A stretch of 64,000 bases of DNA from NCBI GenBank assembly GCA_037044905.1, contig JBAOKB010000182.1, positions 434,001 through 498,000 on the forward strand, given 5' to 3'. Under the pieces are notes generated by a model, which ran no database searches, had not been told where the DNA came from, and saw only the letters and a list, made by a program, of their open reading frames with translations. The number at the start of each line of letters is the position of its first letter. Position 1 is the stretch's first letter. Shown here piece after piece: positions 33,445-44,056 of this stretch. A program made the translations under genes and the position numbers. This DNA is from Hortaea werneckii (taxonomy: Eukaryota; Ascomycota; Dothideomycetes; Mycosphaerellales; Teratosphaeriaceae).

Positions 33445-34635
33445 CTACGCCTCGGCCGTCACCATAGCAGCAGATACGCTTCTCCGCCGAGTATGCAGCT
33501 TAGGCATCTTGGTTGAGCGATCCATAGTCACGTACGTTGCTTCCGAGTCCCGTCTCACCGGCCAAGAAGGGAATGACAAGCTGTCGTCGTAGCTCTCAGG
33601 ACATTCTGGTAGGACGAGGACGGGTGCTCGCTTGTTGGCGCCGCGTGGTATCATTCGTGATCGTCGTTCCCGGGCGCGAGAAGGCGTTGCAGGTTGAGAG
33701 TGTCGCGCAGAGTACATGACAGGCTCTGGTTCCTTGACGGTTTCGAGCTCGGCTCCGCTACTGCTGTCGGGCGAATCTGTCTGTTTCGAAGCTCGGTTGA
33801 ACACGTTCAGGCCAAGCGAAGACGAAAACTTGTGCAGCTTGCGACGGGAAGGAGACAATGGAGTCTTAGGTGGCTCTGCTAGGGATGTCGGATAGGGATC
33901 GTGATTGAGAAAGTCCGGTGCGTGCTGTGGTGAGGGTCGCGTATGAGGAGTCGATGGTTGTGCACGAGCTGCAGCCGCAAGCGCCGGTAGGCTTGGTCGG
34001 TGACGAAGAACTTTGCTGTTCTTGGGCAATTCTACAACGGAGCTCGGTGCTGTAGAGATAGGAGATCGCTCGCCTGACGTACGAGGCGAGTTGTTCCGCG
34101 TGCCTTGGCTACTGGTTGGACTTCCGACTTGCGTAGGGCTCGACAGCGAAGGGTGCATCGACTTCACAAGCGGCCTTCTCACGCGTAGAGGAGCTGAGCC
34201 GTCAACCATTTTCGGCACGTCAACGATTCTGGCCTTGCCTGCCGGGAGGACTGTGACTGCCTGAGCTTTGCCACATTGTCTCTCGACTCGTTTGCAGGTG
34301 TGTGCCAGTTGCTCTGGAAATGGAGAGCTTCGTCGCCTCGTATGTTGAGGCTCGTTGCTTGCGGAGTGGATGCTCAGGTCGTCGTCTGCAATAGGAGACG
34401 CAGCCTCTTCTTCAGACGCGTAGCCTTGCCAGAAGAGAGGCTCGTCTCTGAAATTTCTGATCGCTGTAGCTGGTTCAGGCGTCTTCTGATTCGGCTGGAA
34501 TGAGAACATCTCCATGGGCGGCATGACGCTTGCGTGATTAGCTGCCATTGGAGAGCGAGCTTGCTGCTTCGCAGCGAAGGTTGGGTTGATCAAGAAGTCC
34601 TCTGGCGGACGACGCATCTCCGTGAAGTCGGCCAT
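33445..34635 (-). CDS. Hypothetical disordered Ser/Pro-rich protein
   Basis: A single-exon frame of 396 residues starting MADFTEMRRPPEDFLINPTF. It is rich in Ser, Pro, Arg and Thr through almost its whole length, with a short SP/TP-rich set of repeats suggesting phosphorylation (SPTQVGSPTSSQGT, SPISTAPSSV, TPLSPSRRKLHKFSSSLGL). The ordered segments may be FRDEPLFWQGYASEEEAASP near residue 70 and a conserved-looking C-terminal block PRGANKRAPVLVLPECPES ending RRRSVSAAMVTAEA. No domain, signal peptide or membrane segment is visible. The frame is continuous further upstream to 34827 with unlikely composition, so I start at 34635. Function unknown; it resembles conserved Dothideomycete proteins of no assigned role. 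Confidence 0.7.
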   Translation of the reverse strand: MADFTEMRRPPEDFLINPTFAAKQQARSPMAANHASVMPPMEMFSFQPNQKTPEPATAIRNFRDEPLFWQGYASEEEAASPIADDDLSIHSASNEPQHTRRRSSPFPEQLAHTCKRVERQCGKAQAVTVLPAGKARIVDVPKMVDGSAPLRVRRPLVKSMHPSLSSPTQVGSPTSSQGTRNNSPRTSGERSPISTAPSSVVELPKNSKVLRHRPSLPALAAAARAQPSTPHTRPSPQHAPDFLNHDPYPTSLAEPPKTPLSPSRRKLHKFSSSLGLNVFNRASKQTDSPDSSSGAELETVKEPEPVMYSARHSQPATPSRARERRSRMIPRGANKRAPVLVLPECPESYDDSLSFPSWPVRRDSEATYVTMDRSTKMPKLHTRRRSVSAAMVTAEA

Positions 34636-36823
34636 TCGGGCTGAAACAGTTCGCCCGAAACCGTGTGCTGACTGTACCGACTGGTACTGTACTCGCTGTT
34701 TCCGAAAAATTAAGGGAAGTACAAGGATCAGCTGGGCGCAGGGGTTGCACGGCGAGCACGCGAAAAGACACGCGCAAGCGCTGTGCTTTGGCGTTTCGGA
34801 TAGGTGGGATATGGATGGTTCCTGCACCTGCCGGCAGATCTTCCATGAAGCACGCCTCAGACCCTAGCAGCAATCAGTGTGCAGATGATGCACCAGATCA
34901 GACTGCTGCCCAAGCGCAAGCAGGGGAGTGCCGGACAGAAGTTTCGGATCGCTCGGTTCGCTGTTGACGATGTTTTTTTTGGTCGCGAGGCGGTTAGAAA
35001 TAGGGTGGAAGTACAAGCGATTCCAACGAGCGTTAACGCCTAGCTGCGAGAGGCTTGAGACATGTGCACCAATCCACGGACAGAGTGAGCGGTCGCTGCT
35101 AATCCCCGAGATGCCGTGGTTGCACAGCGTCGACGCAAGCTCGTGGGCGAGAGCCGGCTCACCACTTGGAGTCCTCTCGTATGTGCCTAGGCAGACTGGC
35201 TTCCTGGATTCTCGTTGGCTTGCAGAGGCGCTGGTGGAACGGGAAAGCCCAGCCGTCCAACAAGACAAAGAGGAAAACTTCAGGTTTGTTGGACGCGGAC
35301 AGATGTGGCAGCCTTTACATCACGTCAAAGAGCACCGTGAGTGGACCGCCAGCCTCTACGCGCTTCCTTCGCCCATCACCAATACAGCGATTGAACTTTG
35401 TGCGAGCTAAGAGCGCCTGATCGGTAGGCGGCGGCCAGCGAGAGACGGGAAGAGTCTACAGCAGGCTCTGGACATGCGATCATGCATCTTCTAATTCTCA
35501 CTAGGTACTAGGAGGTACTCTAGCGGCGACTGTTGCCCGAATGTTCGGGCTGACCTAGATGAACTAACAGGACGGCCCGATGCAGTTTGTTCTCGAAACT
35601 TGCCCGGCCATGGAAAATACAGACGGCGTTCTTGCTCTATAAGCGGGTTCGTTAGTACTGATTGGTTCGTCAGCCTGACGGGGAAAACGCGGGAGCAAAG
35701 GTTGATCGTAAACCAGCTGCACAGGCTCGCCGCATCAGCCGCCTGCCTGCAAACATAGCAGCGAAAATTCATATGCTGAATGACTGCATGCTTAATACTA
35801 TGTATGTATATATGTATGTCACCTTCGGATTATATGATTCTATAGACGAGAACTGCGTGTACTGTATGTGCTGTCCCAAGTCAACATCCCTCCAGTCTCC
35901 TCCTTACTGGTAGGTTCAAGCTGGGAACAGATGCCTTCATCTCCAACTACCTGGGCTTCGACAACCTACACAGTGGACGGTGAGACAAAAGAGCCAATGT
36001 GATTGGTGTGCCGCTATCACTGCGCTCTACAAGTGCAACCCTCCATCATCTCGACACACGAGAGCTTTGATATAGGTGGGTCCGTCGCACGAAGACCTGC
36101 AATAATAGGGACACTCAACCTTGACAACCTTGAGACAAGACCATCGCAATTTCGAGAGTTTTTTTGTTCACCAAGCATCGACAAGCTGCGTATCTTTGGG
36201 GCAAGCCCTACTCGACGTACATACCTAGGTACCTTTTCAAAGAGTCTTTCTCAATCCCGTCAGCTATGATACTGTGGGCTCCCCTTTGACGCACGTGCTC
36301 TGACGTGCATCTGGTGTGCAGTTGCACAGAATCCCATGCATTACGGGTCAAGGACATGCAGGTTCCACCCGACTTGCAGTAGTAGCGAGAGGCCAAAGGC
36401 AAGTTGAATCTGCACACCGGGCGCAGGCTCGCGAAGCTGCTACATTTTATGCAGCCAACCCAGTAATAATTAGAAACCCGGGACGCTTCGAAACAACATG
36501 CACGAATATGCTACCTGCATGCGAAGTTCGCAGACCTGCGGCTTTAGATGAGACGAAGCAAGGTGCTTGTGCAGCAGTTCATACTATGTAGCTGCAACCT
36601 CACCGAATATCAATATCTCGCAGACAATCGCGGTCCCGTAAACAATTCTTCGCGTTCTAAATTGAATGAGACTTATGTTGTCCGAAAGTTCATACGGCTG
36701 ATGTGTTGATTAGGGTGAGTTCATCAAATCGTCATGTCTCTGTCTGTGAGCTATACTGTCTATTGTATTGTCTAGATGTAACCCCTCCCGTCAAGGAAGA
36801 CAAGAGACCTACAGCAAGGTGAT
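34636..36823. other. Long intergenic region, 2.2 kb
   Basis: The longest gene-free stretch of the window. Several frames up to 160 codons (for example plus strand 34928-35410) lack motifs, plausible introns and biased codon use, so I do not call them. The middle (35780-35880) is rich in TATGTATGTATATATG. CTAGGTAC-type words recur at 35502-35515 and 36222-36235. No tRNA cloverleaf seen. Confidence 0.5.
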
Positions 36824-37998
36824 CTACACCTGGCTCGCGTTGAATTCGTTGTGTCCGTCGCTCGACTCCGGAGAGCTACTGTGAGGGAAGCGAGACTTCT
36901 CCCTAGTGTGATGGTTTTGGTTTTTCTCGATCCATGTCTTATCAAACTCCGCAGGAACGGCCTCGTCCGATGTCATCCACATGTACCTGATACAATGTCA
37001 GTCCCTACTATACCCAGTACAGAAACCCTCAACAAACTTACCAGTAGCTCAAGCCGACAAACCCGCATCCGCCAACAATGTTTTCAAGAGCCGCAGGTAT
37101 CATCGACTTCCAGATGTAGTATCCTAAACCAAATGGTGCGCCATAGTACATCCCAATCGGCACCAGGAACATGTTGGCGATAACGTGGTCCATTCCAAGC
37201 ATGACGAAGATGAAGATCGGCCACCAGATCGCAATAATCTTGCTGACGACCTCACGAGCGAGTATGCCCTGGTACACAGCCAGACATACCAGCCAGTTCG
37301 CTACAACGCATGATCAATAAAAGCCTGGCTCGACAGGACGTTCCGGACTTACCACCAATAGCGCTCAGGAAGATCTGATGCCAGCCTGGCGACTGTGCCT
37401 TTCCTATCGCGTAGGAACGGCAATGCTCTTGTGCTGACTCTGCCATAAACACCCCGCCATAAATGCAGATGACGTACATGAAGAAAAGGATGCCGCCGAG
37501 GTTGGAGAAGAAGGCGAGAACCCATGTCTTGGCTACGTTCAGGAGGCTTGCTCTTCGCTCAAAGAATGCCACGCTGGTGTACTTTGAGGCCGGTCAGAGA
37601 AAGCTGAACCCGTCGAAGGCCGGAAGGGACTTACAAAGATAGTACTGGTCCATAACTCGGCGCCGATCAAAGCGATAAGAATCAAACCGATTGGGAAGAC
37701 TGCTCCTGCGAGGGTATGAATGACTCCCGGCGCATTGTCAGAGTACCATGGCGAATCTCCAGCGATCAGAGCCGCCGCGCAGCCGAAACCGAGTAATGGC
37801 CCGGCTATGATACTGTTGTAGATGAACTTGTCGAGGCGCATCACACACTTCTTCTCGCCGCTGCGAGCGATGAGTTGCATCGCCTATCATGCCTCCCGTC
37901 AGTTTTTCCCCGACCTTTGTGCGAGAGCTGGGTGGAAGCCCAGAACTCACTTGCTGCGGCGTGTAGGCATCCTCCTGTTGCGGGATGAATCCAGACAT
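36824..37998 (-). CDS. Formate/nitrite transporter (FNT) family channel
   Basis: A six-helix membrane channel for formate, nitrite or related small monovalent anions. Five exons (37951-37998, 37635-37883, 37353-37581, 37042-37300, 36824-36986) and four introns of 67, 53, 52 and 55 nt, all GT-AG; total 315 residues, the family size. The family signatures are seen: KFIYNSIIAGPLLGFGCAAA in helix 1, VFPIGLILIALIGAELWTST, the conserved NWLVCLAVYQGILAREV with the SKIIAIWWPIFIFVMLGMDH segment, and PIGMYYGAPFGLGYYIWKSM. Each splice restores such a motif, which supports all four. The C-terminal tail after FVGLSYWYMW is hydrophilic and probably cytosolic. No nitrate reductase or nitrite reductase gene lies beside it, so substrate is open. 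Intact frame. Confidence 0.9.
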
Positions 37999-39405
37999 CG
38001 TTGGTGACGCGCCTGAGGATCACCGGAAAGTCTACAGTATAGAGAAATAGATGCTCGAACAGGGTCAGAAGAAAGAGAGAGGGATAAGGGACTCGTCTAG
38101 ATTTTGCCTTTCACATGATGAGGGGTCAATCGCGGGTTGTTAGATCTCTCACAAATCATGAGCGGCTGCGTAGGATGCGATCTACGAAGGAATAATCTCA
38201 CTGGGCCAGGTCGAACGTGTGCCTTGTGCCCGAGCCGGGGGCACTATATCGTCATTGAAACCTTTTTGGCCTCCTAGCGCGGGACTCCGAGGACGAGACG
38301 CGAAGGACCGATCATGCCTGCCCCCATCATCCCCGCGACTTAAGCATTTTGCAACCTTCACTTCTTCGACTTTCCTTCTCGATATCTTCATTTCTCTTAG
38401 ATCTAACCTTGAACGGTGGTACCGCTTACTCGGGAACCTGCCAAGGAGGCTTCCCCAGGCCTTCTCGCATCCGTCTCCATTTCTTGGGAACTGTTCATCC
38501 AAGCGTAGGTGCCTAGCAAGGAAAAGGATCAGATGTCCAAGAAAGCTTCGCCTTCCTCTTCTGCCCTTCCGTCTACTCCACCTCCGATCAAACGGTGAGA
38601 TAGTCTCTGGGCACTGTGCTTGGCATTTGGCGTTGCGGAGAAGACGCTCCGATGGAATGTGGAGAGGCTGTCCATGGGGAGAAGGAGACAGCGAGGGGGT
38701 CGTGGAAGGAAACTGGTAATCGGGAACGAGGGATAAGCTGCAATGTCACTGTGTCAACTTGTCTCTGCCTCCTACACCAACAACCCATCTTCACAGTCGA
38801 GAACATCCTGCCGAATGCTGTTCACGGAGGCGGACTGGTCGGCCGCACGTTGAACAGGAAATATGACGCACGCCAAGCAACTGGCGTGAAGTGAACTTCA
38901 AACATCAGTCGATCGACTACCTGATCGCGCTTGCGCACACCACAAAAGGTCCATCGTCGGGATGTTGTGCACGATAAAAGCTTGCGTCTTTACCCCGGAC
39001 AAGCGGTTGCCGGAGGTCACGAGGAGTCGAGCTTGGGTTTTGCTTGATCGTGTTGACGTGATATTTAATGGTGTGGAGTGCAACTACCGACACTTCTACT
39101 GTGGAGCTGTGGAGCGTGGCATTGGGTTCGGATTGTCAGCAACCGCCAGAGTGGTTTCGAGTCTAGATTCGTGGAGGTCATTCATGATTCGACCGCACCA
39201 ATGGACAGGAACACCATTATCTAGATGTTCCATATAATTGTTCTCGGAGACTACGAGAATCGATGTGATTGTAGATGCTATCCCAGGGCCACATTCACTT
39301 GGATATACTGTGCCCGATGCCTCTCAAGAACTATACTTTCTTGGCAGTTTTGCAACAGCATTGCCTTTGTGGTATTAGGCAAGTGGTCGACCGAAATGTT
39401 GTGAC
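37999..39405. other. Intergenic, 1.4 kb, one weak gene hint
   Basis: Between FNT start and MFS stop. Two short plus-strand pieces, MSKKASPSSSALPSTPPPIK at 38534-38596 ending in a GTGAGA donor-like site and ENILPNAVHGGGLVGRTLNR at 38799-38894 after a CACAG acceptor-like site, look coding, but the phases do not join and neither is recognised. I leave them unannotated. Confidence 0.3.
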
Positions 39406-41241
39406 CTATGATTTTGGCAGACGCTGGCCTTTGCTGAAGACTGCAACTGTAAGGGTCACAAGCGAGCAGGCAAGCCCAAGATCTGGAGCCATGCGATCTT
39501 AGCAAGTTTTCTACGTCTTGTGAGGGCAATGTACTTACAATTGACGTGATGGAAGCCACGTATGCTGGGACAATGATTCGTCGAATTTCTCGGCCAGCCT
39601 CCTGGACGTACCCTATAGAAGAGAGTGCACCCTCCAGTATCTGTGGTTCTCATTAGCTGGAATCAAGTGGTTCGATATAGTAAAAAGTGTACCTTTTGTC
39701 CATCATCTCTCCCCTGTACAGCTTTGAAAAGGCTAGCGCGCAGCGTATCCTCAAAGACAGCGCTGCCAACGCTAATGCCCGCCACGCCTCCAAGGTTCAT
39801 AAGTAAATACATAGTCGACGCTGCGACCGCAACATCCTCATGATCCACGCCCGCTGCGGCGCCTACGAAAGTAGAGCTTGATACCATCGCAGTTGCAAAT
39901 CCTCCAGGCAAACTGAAAATTGCTCTCCAGCTTGATATATCCTCGTGCCATGTGAACAAGCAGAGCACCATGCATGCCATGCTTAGCATGGGTGCTACTA
40001 CCGTTGGTACTTTGAATAGGCCCGTACGTTTGATCCAGTAACCAGAAGTCAGACCGCCGAGGAGGTTTCCGGTAAATGCAGGTATCAAATATGCACCCGC
40101 TTCTGCTACTGAGGCCTTCTTCACTACCTGGAAGAACACGGGGATCAGCAGCGTCAAAGCCGCCTGCGTGCTCGATTGCAAGAAGACCATCAGGCTGTTT
40201 GTGAAGACGGCATAGTGCGTAAGAAGCCGAAGAGGGAGGATGGGCTCTGCGGCGTACAGAGCTGAAATGACAAAGCCGATTGCGGATAACGTGGCAATGC
40301 CACCGAAGACTAGAATGCTTTGAGACGTCCAGCCCACTTTCTTCCCGCCTAGATCGAGAATCAGGCATACCGCGAGGATCGTGCTGCAGAGGAAGCAAGC
40401 ACCGATGAAATCGATTCGTTTTAACTTGTCCCAAGTCCGTTCGGTGCTTTCCACGCTTTTCTCTGCCATGTGCAGTCTAAATTGAACCAGAATGATGGCG
40501 AGTAAGATGAAAGGGACCTGGATCAAGAACGCCCTAAGCAACATTAGAAAGGAAATTGCTCTTGCTGATGACGATGTAGGAAGAAGCTCACCATCTCCAA
40601 CCAAGTGCCGAAGACAACAGTCCCCCAATCACACCTCCACAGCTCCTACCCGACGTCGCCAGTATATTGACATAACTCCGGAACACAGCGACTTCATTCA
40701 TCGGCACCAGATCTGTAATAATAATCGAAACCATAGCCAACATCCCCGCACTCCCAGCGCCCTGCACCGCTCGCGAGACAATCACGGCCCCCATCGACAA
40801 ACTCAACCCGGCTCCCGCTGTCCCCGCCGCGAAAAGAACGTACGAAAGCTGCAGCAGCGCTTTCCGTCCGAAGAGGTCCGAAAGCTTGCCATAGAGCGGT
40901 TGCGCGACGCATTGTGCGAGGATGTACGCGGACATGAGCCAGCTTCCGGAGTCGAGGTCGTTGAATTCCGAGGCTACCTTGGCGTATACGGCCATTACCA
41001 GGCTTGCGTCGGTCTGGGAGATGAAGACGCCTAGGAGGAGGACCGATAGCGTGGTCCAGACATTGTTGTCCGAGCTGGGAGCTGGAGTCTCTTCGTTCGC
41101 GATGGCATTGGTGTCGGTGTCGTCTGGTGGCAATACAAGCTCGGCCGGCTCGCTGATCCGGCTTAGAGTTCGGTATAGAGTATTGGATTGGTCGTTAGGT
41201 AGTAGTGAGGCCCTTTCATCTTCGTTATCAGTTTCTGGCAT
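39406..41241 (-). CDS. MFS transporter, DHA2/vacuolar basic amino acid (VBA)-like, one frameshift
   Basis: A 14-segment-type major facilitator protein of about 556 residues. Four exons (40592-41241, 39693-40533, 39539-39640, 39406-39482), introns 58, 52 and 56 nt. The N-terminus is hydrophilic with an ERASLLP motif of the kind that sends Fnx1/Vba-type carriers to the vacuole. Helix 1 reads TTLSVLLLGVFISQTDASLV; motif A is GKLSDLFGRKALLQ, and the DHA motif C region is SLSMGAVIVSRAVQGAGSAG. Central segment SFLMLLRAFLIQVPFILLAI and later TFTGNLLGG-type helices are intact. In the last exon the final helix ACSLVTLTVAVFSKGQRLPK is out of phase by one missing base at 39468-39473 (run of Gs). I infer transport of basic amino acids or drugs; substrate untested. 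Confidence 0.82.
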
Positions 41242-42078
41242 TTTTTTTTTTTTGAGATATTTCTAAGGAATGAAGCAGGGTTTGCTTCGCATTGCGCGCT
41301 ACATATTGTGAAGCCGTGTGTTTGGTTTGAAGTCGTGAAAAGGAATTCAAGGTACCCAGCGTGAGCTCTCGGCTACGTTGTTCCGACAAGTTGCCAGCCG
41401 CTGCAAGCTTTCGCATAACGCGCTGTGTGCATCTGCGAGGCACATCGCATCTCACATCTTTCACATTGCGAAGCTTTTTTTTTTTTTTTTTTTTTTTTGA
41501 GGTCGATAGATCAATGCAACGATCCACTCTGTATGCTAGCCGGTAATGCTAGACTTCCACGTTCCCGTCAGTACACTTTGACCTTCACCGGCAGCTGCGT
41601 GAGACTGCCTAGTACTTTACGAACGCCGAGAATCCTACAGCGACCAAAACGTATCAACTTCACCGACTACAGAAATCTCTGTCGTACGTCAGCACTGTTT
41701 GGAAAGGATATTTGAAAACTTGTGACTGGTCTGCTTTAGAAGGGGGAAAAAAGAAAAGAAAAAAAAAGAGCTGATCTTTCCGTTATACGCTATGCTGTAG
41801 AGGGTCGGGAAGGACGCAAGAATTGTGATGCTCGTTACTACCGTCTTGAAACCGAGCGCGCAATGCTGAACAAGCCCGAAGCATGGACGAGTTCTTGTAC
41901 AAGACCAGGAAGCTCAGGCTTACGTCGCCGGGAAGATGCTGGCGGTCGGAGGGGTTTGCGGCCCATTTGGCTTTCTCCACTTGTTGATGATACTGCTGTT
42001 GCTCCGAAGTCCCGTATGAGACTACTGGCGCTGTACTGTGCATCTCCATCGATTTTCTTCGATGGCCACGACATAGAT
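41242..42078. other. Intergenic with poly-T/poly-A tracts
   Basis: 840 nt between the MFS ATG and the HAT2 stop. Contains a 12-T run right upstream of the MFS start (41241-41252), a 24-T run, and a polypurine tract AAAAAAGAAAAGAAAAAAAAAGAG at 41747-41770. No gene. Confidence 0.6.
41475..41498. repeat. 24-nt poly-T run
   Basis: Twenty-four uninterrupted T residues, the longest homopolymer in the window. It could be a retroposed tail, but no adjacent element is seen. Confidence 0.9.
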
Positions 42079-43530
42079 CTAGGATTCGCTAACCTCCCTT
42101 CGCGCTACACCTGGCGGCAGCCTTTCCACCAAATGTCTTGACGCCCTCCACACTTGAATCAAGTTGTCTTCCGCTGCGCTGCACATGACCCAGGGGTCAT
42201 TGCGATTCCATGTGAAGTCGGATACTCGGTTGGTGTGGCCGCCGTGCATGAACAGCATCTCTGGCGGTCCGTCCTCGGCATCCTCAGGTGTCTGCTCCAT
42301 ACCAGCTCGTGAGAGATCCCAGAAGATGACACGCCTGTCGTCAGATGATGAAGCCAGGATAGCCGAGTCGGTAGGGTGCCAGTCGATCTTGGTGATGATG
42401 TCTTTGTGGCCCTCGAGACTGTGGATCTTGCCATGTTCAGGGAATCGGAGATCGAAGACTCCGATAGTCTTGTCGGCAGATCCGGTGGCGAAAAGCTTGT
42501 CGAGCGTAGGGTGGAATGCAAGGGTGTTAATTGCGTCGGAATGAGCTTCCTTGAAAGTGATAGCAGGCTTTGAAGTGTCTGGTCGACGCATATCCATGAG
42601 CTGGAATGACAGATCGTCCGAGACTGAGCCGAAGAGATTGGCGCCGAAAGAAGGGTGATACTGGACATCGTTGACCGAGGCTGAGTGGTGGCTGTAGGTC
42701 GTCTTCGGACGGAGCGTCTTGTTTTCCAGACTGAAGTCACGCTGCAAGTCCCACAAGTTGACCTTGCCGTCAGCGCTACCCGAGAGTAGTTGCCCTTCGA
42801 CTTGCGGATTCCATTCCAGCGCGAATCCTTCTTCTTGGTGGCCGGTGAGGGTTGCTTGAGGCTTGGGCTCCCCGGAGGGAATGGAAGGGTGCTTGCTGCG
42901 GTCCCACACATAGACGTTCCTATCGCTCGCCCAAGTTGCGATGATGTTCGGGTTCTGAGGTTGGTACCGGGCCTTGTTCACCTCACCGGGATGCACGATC
43001 TTCTGCACGACAGAAAATTTGATCGGCTCTTTGCTCGCTCCATAGCCTCCCAGCTCCTCCGTCTGCGGGTTGTAATCCTCTATCCTTGCTGCCGGCGGCT
43101 TAGGCAGGTCGAAGTGGGCAATCTGCAAGTAGTCGGTCTGCTGGCCTGAGGTGTGCGTGCCTAGCAGCAATCGATGTGTACGCATGGACTTGCCAGGAGC
43201 ATCCTTCACGTCGGGCAGCCACTGCGTTGTGAGGGTCGGCCACTCGAGTGCGCGGCTGATAATATATATTAGCTCATCGGGATCGCCATAGCTGTGTGGC
43301 TCGCCTGCATACCTGTACATTATGTCGTAGAGGAAGACACTGTTCTTCTTCCATATCTTGTACTCTTCGTTGATGAGCTTGTTCTGGATCTCCTCTTGAT
43401 CGCGGCTACCCTCTGCTGAACAGATTGTCAGTAAGAATGCACTGCTGTTGTGGAGAAGCAAGACAGGCTCTTCATGCCGGACCGCCGCCAGAAGCTGGCC
43501 ATTGCTAACGTACTCACCTACGTCCTCCAT
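42079..43530 (-). CDS. HAT2: Histone-binding WD40 protein HAT2/RBBP4/Msi1 type
   Basis: A WD40 chaperone for histones H3-H4, part of the HAT1 acetyltransferase complex and of chromatin assembly and deacetylase complexes. Three exons (43518-43530, 43313-43415, 42079-43255; introns 102 and 57 nt) give 430 residues. The tiny first exon MEDV joins AEGSRDQEEIQNKLINEEYK, and the second splice restores LYDIMYSRALEWPTLTTQWL, both typical of the histone H4-binding N-terminal helix. Seven WD repeats follow, for example ATLTGHQEEGFALEWNPQVEG, SADGKVNLWDLQ, GSADKTIGVFDLR and HPTDSAILASSSDDRRVIFW with the characteristic acidic PEDAEDGPPE loop. Intact frame. It shares a 526-nt upstream region with XRN1. 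Confidence 0.93.
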   Translation of the reverse strand: MEDVGEYVSNGQLLAAVRHEEPVLLLHNSSAFLLTICSAEGSRDQEEIQNKLINEEYKIWKKNSVFLYDIMYRYAGEPHSYGDPDELIYIISRALEWPTLTTQWLPDVKDAPGKSMRTHRLLLGTHTSGQQTDYLQIAHFDLPKPPAARIEDYNPQTEELGGYGASKEPIKFSVVQKIVHPGEVNKARYQPQNPNIIATWASDRNVYVWDRSKHPSIPSGEPKPQATLTGHQEEGFALEWNPQVEGQLLSGSADGKVNLWDLQRDFSLENKTLRPKTTYSHHSASVNDVQYHPSFGANLFGSVSDDLSFQLMDMRRPDTSKPAITFKEAHSDAINTLAFHPTLDKLFATGSADKTIGVFDLRFPEHGKIHSLEGHKDIITKIDWHPTDSAILASSSDDRRVIFWDLSRAGMEQTPEDAEDGPPEMLFMHGGHTNRVSDFTWNRNDPWVMCSAAEDNLIQVWRASRHLVERLPPGVARREVSES

Positions 43531-44056
43531 GGTGGGCAGGCTCCGGGAGGGGGTTTCCGACAGCCAGGTATTGTTGTTCGCCTTGCCTGATTCTTTTGGT
43601 CTTGTTCCGAAAGCGGAAGGAGCGGTTTACGCTGCAAGGAGGCAGTGTGTCGCGAAGAGCGGATGAGGTTATGGGTATGGCTCGAGTGAATGATTCTTGA
43701 AGCTCAACGCAGGATCTCAGACGGGGAGCTCGCAGCTCTCACAAGCCCAGGCGTTTTAGGCGTTTCCTCCCGCGTCGCGCTCGCGTTCGCATGCCTGAGG
43801 CGTTCACTTCTACTACCTAGTGGAGGTACATGTCCGCCCGGACCTGGAGACGTGGCGCACCTGGCCTGTGCTTCAGGAACTCCAGCTACTACTTGGTGGT
43901 CAGCGTCACCAACTCATACCTTTCCTTTCCTCAGAGACTCCGTGTCGCGAACGCCGTACACCACCTCTTCAACCTTTTCCTTTCACAACCGCAATCCCGT
44001 TGGATCTACTGTGACACTGCTTATCTTCCGGCGCATCTTGAAATACAGCCGCCGCC
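43531..44056. promoter_or_regulatory. Divergent promoter region HAT2/XRN1
   Basis: 526 nt separate the two opposite start codons. It must contain both 5' regions. The XRN1 start sits in a near-optimal context (GCCGCCATGG, 44051-44060). No conserved factor site is certain. Confidence 0.6.

Noticed and set aside
34928..35410. 160-codon plus-strand frame in the 2.2 kb gap
   Set aside because: No domain, no introns, no start context and composition not protein-like.
38534..38894. Small two-exon gene MSKKASPSSS... / ENILPNAVHG...
   Set aside because: Donor and acceptor phases do not join into one frame and neither part is recognised.
41475..41770. Poly-T and poly-purine tracts as a retroposon tail
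   Set aside because: No adjacent reverse transcriptase, target-site duplication or repeated body was seen.
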